Below are positions 1 to 5,039 of a stretch of 8,651 bases of DNA, piece after piece (position 1 is the first letter of the stretch; each line of letters begins with the position of its first letter). Below the pieces are notes generated by a model. That model searched no databases. It had not been told where the DNA came from and was given only the letters and a program-made list of their open reading frames with translations. The stretch is taken from positions 1 through 8,651 of the forward strand of contig JAFUGB010000156.1 in NCBI GenBank assembly GCA_017469605.1, written 5' to 3'. Source of the DNA: Clostridia bacterium (GTDB lineage: Bacteria > Bacillota > Clostridia > Christensenellales > Aristaeellaceae). The translations under genes and the position numbers were made by a program.

Positions 1-810
1 AGCATGGACTGGCTTAAGATCGTCAAAACCCAGGGCGCAAAATCCAAAATCCGCCAATATTTCCGGCGCGAGCTGCGCGGCGAAAACGTGCAGAAGGGCA
101 AGGACATGGTGGAGCACGAGGCCAAGCGCCGGGGCATCCAGCTAAGCTCCCTGCTCAAGCATGAGTACATTGAGCCCCTGCTGAAAAAGTACGATTTTTC
201 CGATATGGAAGATATCTATGGCGCGGTGGGCTATGGGATGATCGCCTCGGCCTATGTGGTGAGCCGCCTCTTTGAGGAACAGCACAAGGCTGAGGAGGCG
301 GCGCAGCCCAAAGCGCCCCCCGCCCTGCCGGAGGTCAGCGAGGCCCCGGCCAGCCATAACGGCAAGCCCACCCAGGGCATTTATGTGGAAGGCGGCAGCG
401 GCATGCTGGTGCGCTTCGCCAAGTGCTGCAACCCCGTGCCCGGCGACGATATCGTGGGCTATATCACCCGGGGCCGCGGCGTGACCGTGCACAAGGCCGA
501 CTGCGTGAACGCCCAGTACTCCGAGCCCGAGCGCAAGGTCAACGTATCCTGGGCCGGCCAAAACGAAGGCCGGTTCAATACCACCATTCAGGTGATCGCC
601 TACGATCATCCCAGCCTCCTGGGCGAGCTTACTGTATTCGTCCAGGACGGCGGCGCGCCCATCACCGCCATGAGCGTCAAAATCAACAAAAACAAAACCT
701 GCACCATCCATATGGTGGTGCAGGTGGAAAGCAGGGAACGGCTGGATTTGGTGTTGCGCCGCATCCAGAAGCGGCCGGACGTGATCGAAGCCTTCCGCGC
801 GGGAAGCTGA
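1..810 (+). CDS. relA: RelA/SpoT-type (p)ppGpp synthetase/hydrolase, C-terminal part (5' end outside window)
   Basis: This is the C-terminal regulatory part of the bifunctional stringent-response enzyme that makes and degrades (p)ppGpp. The frame is open from base 1, and the ATG at base 4 is an internal Met in the conserved DWLKIVKT segment just after the TGS domain. Counting that Met as 1, residues 1-95 are the helical segment. Residues 96-125 are an Ala/Pro-rich linker. Residues 126-170 are the Zn-finger/RIS-type domain with the Cys pair 141-142, His163 and Cys167. Residues 190-266 are an ACT domain. Full-length relatives are about 740 residues, so the hydrolase, synthetase and TGS domains (roughly 470 residues) lie upstream of the window. 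In the family this C-terminal half binds the ribosome and uncharged tRNA and controls the catalytic half; that role is known for the family, not seen here. It converges on the 264-aa gene after a 66-bp gap. I see no frameshift. The choice between the names relA and rel is arbitrary. Confidence 0.95.
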   Translation, partial: SMDWLKIVKTQGAKSKIRQYFRRELRGENVQKGKDMVEHEAKRRGIQLSSLLKHEYIEPLLKKYDFSDMEDIYGAVGYGMIASAYVVSRLFEEQHKAEEAAQPKAPPALPEVSEAPASHNGKPTQGIYVEGGSGMLVRFAKCCNPVPGDDIVGYITRGRGVTVHKADCVNAQYSEPERKVNVSWAGQNEGRFNTTIQVIAYDHPSLLGELTVFVQDGGAPITAMSVKINKNKTCTIHMVVQVESRERLDLVLRRIQKRPDVIEAFRAGS

Positions 811-813
811 CGA

Positions 814-870
814 AGGGAACGCGTTTTCTTTGGCGTCCCTGTGCGCCGGAAAGGTGCGCCCGCTCGTTTT
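814..870 (+). terminator. Possible terminator of relA in the convergent gap
   Basis: Two hairpins fill the gap after the relA stop. The first is 814-840, with about 8 bp (AGGGA-CGC paired to GCG-TCCCT, one bulged A) and a T-rich loop. The second is 841-859 (GTGCGCC, loop GGAAA, GGTGCGC; 7 pairs, two of them G-U). After a C and CGCTCG comes a short run of four T (867-870). The U-run is short and displaced, so this is a weak intrinsic terminator at best. Nothing comparable with a U-tract is seen for the opposite-strand gene. Confidence 0.35.
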
Positions 871-876
871 CCTCCC

Positions 877-1671
877 TTACTCGTCCGCTTCATGGGCCTC
901 GGCGCTGTTGGCCAGGGCCTTGGCGTATTTTTCACTCATGAGATCAATGGAGTACAGGTATTTTTCGCCGTTGATTTCGGCAAAGCACTCCCGGATATCC
1001 TGATATGATTCATCCTCCCGCATCTGGCGGATGATCATTTCCATCCGGTCCTTGTCCAGGAAGAAGGGCTGGCGGGCAAAATAGTACACCGGCGTGGGCG
1101 TGGGGAAGGCCTTGCAGTTAAAGCGCACCATTTCGGCCACCGTGCGGGCGTCATCCTTTTCAATGGTCAGCATGGCGATCTTGGCGTAATTGTTGGCCAT
1201 CACCTCATCAGAATAGAAATAAATATCCTTTTTTCCCTCCACCGTGCGAATATCGGCACAGCCCGCGTCGGCCTGCATTTCAGCGATCAGGGCTTCTACG
1301 TCGCCTTCTTCCTCCTGGGCAATCAGCTGCTTTGGTGTGATCAGGGCCGAGCGCGCGCGCTCCCGGATGAAATCGGCCAGCAGCTGCGCCTTGGTCTTTT
1401 CAGGCTCGGGCGGCAGCTCGGGCTCGGGTTCAGAGGGCGGGAAAGGGTCCTCCACGTCGGGGAGCGACTGCATAAAATCGATCATATCGGGCTTTTCGCC
1501 TGCCATGACCCGCATGGCCTGCTCTTCCATTTCATTCTTTTCCAGCTTGGGATTGTCCAACTCTTTATTTACTGCCGGATCCAGCGCGTCGCTGAAGTGA
1601 TCGGGGATCTCGCTGGGCTTTAGCTCCACTTCCTTGGAAAAACCGGGCTTGCGACGTCCAAACAATGCCAT
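877..1671 (-). CDS. Hypothetical protein, 264 aa, with a duplicated DIR...YS..M...YAK motif
   Basis: I do not recognise the function. The start is well supported: AAGGAGG lies 9 nt before the ATG. The protein is soluble, with no signal peptide or membrane segment. Residues 1-70 are charged (start MALFGRRKPG). Residues 72-92 are a Pro/Glu-rich linker. Residues 95-264 look like an alpha/beta region. Two segments resemble each other: residues 127-168 and 212-254. Both contain DIR (140-142; 225-227), then YS (153-154; 240-241), then Met (158; 245), then YAK (162-164; 249-251), which suggests an internal duplication. A Pro/Thr-rich stretch and an aromatic VYYFARQPFF segment (195-204) lie between them. 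The gene sits downstream of the AOR operon on the same strand but behind a strong terminator, so it is probably transcribed separately. I saw only a poor candidate promoter (TAGAAT with a weak -35 at 19 bp). The acidic N-terminus and linker suggest a scaffold or binding protein; that is a guess. Confidence 0.85.
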   Translation of the reverse strand: MALFGRRKPGFSKEVELKPSEIPDHFSDALDPAVNKELDNPKLEKNEMEEQAMRVMAGEKPDMIDFMQSLPDVEDPFPPSEPEPELPPEPEKTKAQLLADFIRERARSALITPKQLIAQEEEGDVEALIAEMQADAGCADIRTVEGKKDIYFYSDEVMANNYAKIAMLTIEKDDARTVAEMVRFNCKAFPTPTPVYYFARQPFFLDKDRMEMIIRQMREDESYQDIRECFAEINGEKYLYSIDLMSEKYAKALANSAEAHEADE

Positions 1672-1723
1672 GGTGATAACCTCCTTCAGCTTTTGATTCT
1701 AATCTATCATTTCGACATCATGG

Positions 1724-1758
1724 AAAACGCTCCTGCGCGAAAGGGACCGCGCAGGAGC
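1724..1758 (-). terminator. Strong intrinsic terminator of the ferredoxin-AOR operon
   Basis: On the minus strand an 11-bp perfect stem (GCTCCTGCGCG at 1758-1748 with CGCGCAGGAGC at 1739-1729) closes an 8-nt loop. It is followed by G and four U (1727-1724). It starts about 30 nt after the AOR stop codon. The plus strand has ATTTTT directly after the same stem (1759-1764), so it could work in both directions, although both flanking genes read on the minus strand. Confidence 0.88.
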
Positions 1759-1788
1759 ATTTTTACAGATTATTCTTGATCTTAACGA

Positions 1789-3984
1789 TCAGATCAGGCC
1801 CAGCTCCTCCAGCTTGTCGGCGCAGTCGGCCAGGCCAAACTTCTCCAGCGTGGCACGGGTGGGGATACCGGTTTCTTTGTCCCAGCCCATGGCCTCATAC
1901 CACATATCCAGGGATTTTTCCCAGTCCTCGCGGTCCAGCTTCACGGTGCCTTCCTCAAAGGGCTTGAAATCAGGCTGCTTGTCGAATACCCATTCGGATA
2001 CCTTGTCGTGGTCCTTGCGCAGGTTGCTGCTGCCCAGGTTCAGCTTGAAGCTGATGGCGGTGATGACGCGCAGCAGCTGGCTGATGCGCTCGGAATCCTT
2101 TTCCTGATCCTCGCGGGTGTAATTAATGCCCAGCACGGCGGTCATGTACTTGGCGTCCAGGTCCAGATCGCCAATGTAGTTGCGCTTCTTGCTGGTGGCG
2201 ATGGTCATGGGGTACATCCAGTTGCACAGGGTGGCGCTGTCGTGCCACTGCTTGCCGATGAAGGCCCACTTGGCCAGCTTGATCTTGTTCTCGTTGATGG
2301 GCGTGTAGTGCTGCTGCGGGTCGGTGCAGCCTTCACCGAAGAAGTGCTCCAGCACGGGTTTGGTGATTTCGTTGTAGGGAGCGCCGGAGGAGCAGAAGTT
2401 GATCAGGTGATGGATCATGCAGTCACGGTTGTACATCATGCTGTACAGCGTGCCGGCCTGCCAGCAGTTTTCGGGGCCATGATGGCGAGGATAGCCGTTA
2501 TGGCCGATGTTGAAGTTTTTGCCGTTGACAAAATCGTAGAAATTGATGCCGGCTACGTTCTTGGAAGCATCGTCCATGCCCCACTTCTGGTACAGCTCAT
2601 AGGTGCCCAGGCCGATATCGGAGAACACGCCTTCCTTCATGGCGATACGGCGGTAGCATTCCCACATCCAGCGGGGATCGCCCTCTTCCATCAGGTGCCA
2701 GGGGATCTCGTCCCACTCGCCAGGGTTCAGGCGGTCGATCACGTCCTTCATGACGCCGGTGGTATAAGCCATGTTGAAGTCTTCATACAGGCTGCCGTAG
2801 TTGCACCACACGCCGTAATCATCGGCCGCGCGGGCGCCGGCGCCGCCCAGGATCATCTTGGCATCGCCCTTGTCCACGAAATCGTGGGTGGAGGGCACCT
2901 TTTCGCCGTTGGCGTCCACATGGTCGGGATACCACTCCAGCATCTTGATAATGGGCATGCAGGTATTGGAAACATGGGTGGGCAGGTCGTAATCGGCCAG
3001 CGGATCCATGTCATATTCGGTATAGCAGCGCACGGGGCAGGAGGCGCAGCCGCCCTGCTTGACGGTGTACTTTTCAGCCACTTCGCCAAAGTCGAACACG
3101 CCCTTATTGCAGCGCAGGGCGGCCACGTTGATCACGCCGCTGGGCTGCTCGCCGGAATCGATGGGGCCCTTGGGGGCTTTGTCCCAGGTGACGCCGGGAG
3201 CGCCCTGCCAACGGTTGTTGGTGGCTACGTATTCAGACCAGCTCTGGGCATGGCAGGGAACGGTATGGTTGTTGTTGCCGCCCACCAGGTCTTTGATCAT
3301 GTAGTTGCTCAGCAGGCGCACCTTCATGGGCTCAGCGATCTTCACCGCGCCGGTGCCGCGCACGGCCAGACCCTTTACCTTCTTGCTGCCCAGCAGCGCG
3401 CCGATGCCGGCGCCGCCGCTGTTGCCAAAGGAGGTGATGAGCGTGCTCATGTGCACCAGGTTTTCACCGGCAGGGCCGATGGAGGCCACGTCAAACTCGG
3501 GGCCGTTTTCGCGGGCCAGCGTAGCGTTTACCTCAAAGGTGCCCTTGCCCCACAGGTGGCTGGCATCCTCGATGGATACGTTTTCATCGTCGATCTTGAT
3601 GTACACGGGCTTATCGCTTACGCCTTCCACGATCATGGCGTAATAGCCGGCATACTTGAAGGCATGGGCGATATGGCCGCCCATATGGGCGTCCAGGATG
3701 GAATAGCCCTTGCTCCAGCAGGAAAGCAGGCTGATGTTCATGCGGCCGGAGCAGGGAACGCCGGAGGCCGTCAGGGGGCCCACGCCGAACACGCACTTGG
3801 CGTCCGGGCCCAGGGGATCGGTATCCATGGGCACTTCGTCCCAGATCACTTTATAGCCGATGCCCATGCCGCCGATAAAGGGGCGGTACTTGGGCAGGGT
3901 GTCTTCCTTGGTAATGGTGCCGGTGGTCAGGTTCACACGGAGGATCGTACCCGCCCAGCCGTTGATGCCATTTTTCACAGACAT
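1789..3984 (-). CDS. Aldehyde ferredoxin oxidoreductase family tungstopterin enzyme (large subunit, YdhV/WOR-like)
   Basis: This is a large (731 aa) member of the aldehyde:ferredoxin oxidoreductase family. These enzymes oxidise aldehydes to acids at a tungsten (or molybdenum) bis-pterin site and pass electrons through one [4Fe-4S] cluster. The AFOR N-terminal domain covers about residues 8-215 and includes GGMGIGYKV (38-46) and GPLTASGVPCSGRM (69-82). The C-terminal domains follow. Cluster ligands are visible as CxxCxxxC: Cys313, Cys316 and Cys320. The likely fourth ligand is Cys587 in DSATLC (582-587), the place of the family's DxxxLC motif; Cys531 is the alternative. A pterin-site-like DFNMAYTTG lies at 402-410. 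Classical archaeal AORs are about 605 aa, so this belongs to the longer type that is paired with a polyferredoxin subunit. No signal peptide is present. AGGAGG lies 9-10 nt before the ATG. The gap from the ferredoxin stop is 51 nt, so the two are co-transcribed. The substrate cannot be told from the sequence, and W versus Mo is inferred from the family. Confidence 0.93.
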   Translation of the reverse strand: MSVKNGINGWAGTILRVNLTTGTITKEDTLPKYRPFIGGMGIGYKVIWDEVPMDTDPLGPDAKCVFGVGPLTASGVPCSGRMNISLLSCWSKGYSILDAHMGGHIAHAFKYAGYYAMIVEGVSDKPVYIKIDDENVSIEDASHLWGKGTFEVNATLARENGPEFDVASIGPAGENLVHMSTLITSFGNSGGAGIGALLGSKKVKGLAVRGTGAVKIAEPMKVRLLSNYMIKDLVGGNNNHTVPCHAQSWSEYVATNNRWQGAPGVTWDKAPKGPIDSGEQPSGVINVAALRCNKGVFDFGEVAEKYTVKQGGCASCPVRCYTEYDMDPLADYDLPTHVSNTCMPIIKMLEWYPDHVDANGEKVPSTHDFVDKGDAKMILGGAGARAADDYGVWCNYGSLYEDFNMAYTTGVMKDVIDRLNPGEWDEIPWHLMEEGDPRWMWECYRRIAMKEGVFSDIGLGTYELYQKWGMDDASKNVAGINFYDFVNGKNFNIGHNGYPRHHGPENCWQAGTLYSMMYNRDCMIHHLINFCSSGAPYNEITKPVLEHFFGEGCTDPQQHYTPINENKIKLAKWAFIGKQWHDSATLCNWMYPMTIATSKKRNYIGDLDLDAKYMTAVLGINYTREDQEKDSERISQLLRVITAISFKLNLGSSNLRKDHDKVSEWVFDKQPDFKPFEEGTVKLDREDWEKSLDMWYEAMGWDKETGIPTRATLEKFGLADCADKLEELGLI

Positions 3985-4035
3985 ATCGCAATTCCTCCTA
4001 TTTCAATACTCGTTAATATGTAGCAAGTGCTTTTG

Positions 4036-4674
4036 TCAGATCTCCTGAGCGGCGGAAGCCACCTTATCCCAGGGGATCAGGCTCAGCGCGCCGGAGGGGC
4101 AGCCCTCTGCGCAGGCGCCGCACATGACGCACTTGGAGGATTTATGAGTGACGGGGTTTACGGTGGGCATATGCCACGGGCAGGCCTGGGTGCAGGCGCC
4201 GCAACCGCTGCACTTGTCGGTATCCACCCGGCGAACGCCCAGCTCGTCGGCGTAGATAGCGCCCATGGGGCAGGCGTTGCCGCAGGCGGGATTTTCGCAC
4301 TGGCGGCAGGTATCCGGATAATACGTCCAGTTGTCCTCGGTATACAATCCGTGGCCGTTGCGGCTGGAGTACAGATTCCGCGTGATCTTCACGCGGGAAA
4401 TGTAGCTGGAGCAGCAGCCGTCGTTGGTCAGCGTGCAGTTGATTTCGCAGCGCTGGCAGCCCACGCAGCGGTCCTCGTTGACCACCAGCAAGCCCTGGGG
4501 AAACGCCCACAGACGCACCTTGTCTTCAGCCACGGCTTCCTTGGTGACACCCAAAACGCTGAGCATGGAGGTGGAAATAGCCAGGCCAGCCAGGCTCTTG
4601 CCGGACAGCTTCAAAAACTGGCGGCGGGTGTAATCCTTGTCGAGGAAGCTCTTGCGATCCTTTGTTTCAGCCAT
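4036..4674 (-). CDS. Tat-signal polyferredoxin, 4x[4Fe-4S], electron-transfer subunit of the AOR
   Basis: This 212-aa iron-sulfur protein of the DmsB/HycB/YdhY type probably carries electrons from the AOR encoded directly downstream. Four Cys quartets are visible: C70/C73/C76/C80, C123/C126/C131/C135, C155/C158/C161/C165 and C182/C185/C188/C192. The last three end in CP, and together they can hold four [4Fe-4S] clusters. The N-terminus is a textbook twin-arginine signal: TRRQFLKLSG at 16-25, a hydrophobic stretch at about 28-43, and an AxA cleavage site (AVA, 47-49). The mature protein would begin at Glu50. An in-frame Met 15 codons upstream (base 4719) is possible, but AAGGAGG lies 9 nt before the start chosen here, and that Tat region has normal spacing from this Met. 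It is the first gene of the operon and follows a riboswitch leader. Two extra Cys (87-88) have no assigned role. No membrane anchor protein is encoded in the operon. Confidence 0.92.
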   Translation of the reverse strand: MAETKDRKSFLDKDYTRRQFLKLSGKSLAGLAISTSMLSVLGVTKEAVAEDKVRLWAFPQGLLVVNEDRCVGCQRCEINCTLTNDGCCSSYISRVKITRNLYSSRNGHGLYTEDNWTYYPDTCRQCENPACGNACPMGAIYADELGVRRVDTDKCSGCGACTQACPWHMPTVNPVTHKSSKCVMCGACAEGCPSGALSLIPWDKVASAAQEI

Positions 4675-4681
4675 GATGGAA

Positions 4682-4690
4682 CTCCTCCTT
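4682..4690 (-). promoter_or_regulatory. Ribosome binding site deciding the ferredoxin start
   Basis: The minus strand reads AAGGAGGAG, and 9 nt separate its AAGGAGG core from the ATG at 4674. It selects this start over the in-frame ATG at 4719, which lies in the terminator hairpin of the leader and has no Shine-Dalgarno sequence. Confidence 0.85.
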
Positions 4691-4698
4691 GCAATTAT

Positions 4699-4727
4699 AA
4701 AACTACCGGGCAATATCAAAACCCGGT
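4699..4727 (-). terminator. Leader terminator / expression platform of the riboswitch
   Basis: The minus-strand RNA has ACCGGG (4727-4722), an 11-nt loop, CCCGGU (4710-4705), then AG and four U (4702-4699), just upstream of the ribosome binding site. The 5' arm can instead pair with the 3' end of the aptamer: AGCCCGG (4783-4777) with CCGGGUU (4726-4720), 7 pairs with one G-U. The two helices exclude each other, as expected for a transcription attenuator. The U-run is short, so control of translation through the nearby ribosome binding site is not excluded. A separate hairpin (CAGCAUAC, loop CAU, GUGUGCUG; 4763-4745) lies between aptamer and terminator. Confidence 0.6.
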
Positions 4728-4775
4728 CTGTTCATACCTTAATACAGCACACATGGTATGCTGACGGGATGAATA

Positions 4776-4865
4776 GCCGGGCTCCTTCGCAAAAGGCAAG
4801 CGCCTCCGTCACCGGGGACACTCATTGGCCTGGGCGGCCGCGGGGGTCATTCCCAGACTCGGAGC
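4776..4865 (-). ncRNA. Moco/Tuco (molybdenum/tungsten cofactor) riboswitch aptamer
   Basis: The leader of the ferredoxin-AOR operon reads as the Moco RNA motif, which senses molybdenum or tungsten pterin cofactor. Elements that I recognise, in RNA order: CUCCG (4864-4860) pairs with CGGAG (4808-4804). GUCUGGG (4858-4852) pairs with CCCAGGC (4834-4828), 7 bp with one U-G. The conserved AAUGACC follows the first of these arms. AAUGAGU follows the second, then CCGGUGACGGAG. A small hairpin CCUU-UUGCG-AAGG (4796-4784) and AGCCCGG end it. No further long stem lies between the second helix and the closing strand. From memory of the published motif, the form lacking the extra stem is the one linked to tungsten cofactor, which would suit an AOR. 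The family call rests on motif recognition and on the downstream genes. The Mo-versus-W assignment is inference. Confidence 0.82.
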
Positions 4866-4869
4866 AATG

Positions 4870-4928
4870 TTTGATTTACACCATTATATTAACATACTTT
4901 ACGCGCCGTGAAAAGGGGATAAATCAAA
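4870..4928. repeat. 9-bp inverted repeat bracketing the proximal promoter
   Basis: TTTGATTTA at 4870-4878 and its exact complement TAAATCAAA at 4920-4928 face each other, with centres 50 bp apart. Beyond a 2-bp mismatch the match continues with CC/GG on the inner side. One arm covers the expected transcription start and the other lies just upstream of the -35 box. This arrangement could be a pair of operator half-sites, or sites for a looping or dimeric regulator. No regulator gene is visible in the window. Confidence 0.5.
4883..4912 (-). promoter_or_regulatory. Proximal sigma-A type promoter of the ferredoxin-AOR operon
   Basis: On the minus strand there is a perfect TATAAT (4888-4883) and a partial -35, TTCACG (4912-4907), 18 bp apart. 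The expected start at about 4876 lies about 11 nt before the riboswitch aptamer, which is what a riboswitch leader needs. The stretch 4866-4990 is markedly AT-richer than the coding DNA around it. Confidence 0.65.
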
Positions 4929-4951
4929 TTTTTTGTGGCTTTTGGCATTTT

Positions 4952-4980
4952 ATTTTACCAGTTAGTACCAACTAACTCAA
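4952..4980 (-). promoter_or_regulatory. Distal promoter with an operator palindrome in its spacer
   Basis: On the minus strand TTGAGT (4980-4975) and TAAAAT (4957-4952) are exactly 17 bp apart, a good sigma-A match. The expected start at about 4945 also lies upstream of the riboswitch, so this would be a second promoter for the same operon. An 18-bp palindrome overlaps the spacer and the -35 box. Confidence 0.55.
4960..4977. promoter_or_regulatory. Palindromic operator (AGTTAGT-N4-ACTAACT)
   Basis: AGTTAGT, ACCA, ACTAACT form a perfect 7-bp inverted repeat around 4 bases. It lies inside the spacer of the distal promoter and covers part of the -35 box. Size and symmetry suit a dimeric TetR- or MarR-type repressor. 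A protein bound here would block RNA polymerase. The regulator is not encoded in the window. No U-run follows it on the minus strand, so it is not a terminator. Confidence 0.5.
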
Positions 4981-5039
4981 TATTGTACAAGAATGCGCCG
5001 CCAGGGGGACGAAGAATTCAGGCTGAAGCAAGCCTTGGA

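Noticed and set aside
2008..4023. Long plus-strand open frame opposite the AOR gene (671 codons)
   Set aside because: It is antisense to a clear AOR gene, and its Ala/Gly/His/Val-rich translation is typical of the reverse frame of GC-rich coding DNA. No ribosome binding site or domain is seen.
4694..4699. A second TATAAT on the minus strand just before the ferredoxin gene
   Set aside because: Transcription from it would start inside the ribosome binding site, and the nearest TTGATA is only 14 bp away. It is better explained as the AU-rich tail of the leader terminator.
4675..4719. Upstream start (ATG at 4719) for the ferredoxin gene
   Set aside because: It lies in the leader hairpin, has no Shine-Dalgarno sequence, and would put 15 extra residues before the Tat region. 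The ATG at 4674 has an ideal AAGGAGG.
4887..4945. Possible 19-codon leader peptide on the minus strand in front of the riboswitch
   Set aside because: It has no ribosome binding site and overlaps the proximal promoter, and its composition shows no run of regulatory codons.
5005..5039. Terminator after the GTPase-NYN gene
   Set aside because: Only a 5-bp AGGCT/AGCCT stem without a U-run is present just after the stop, too weak to call.
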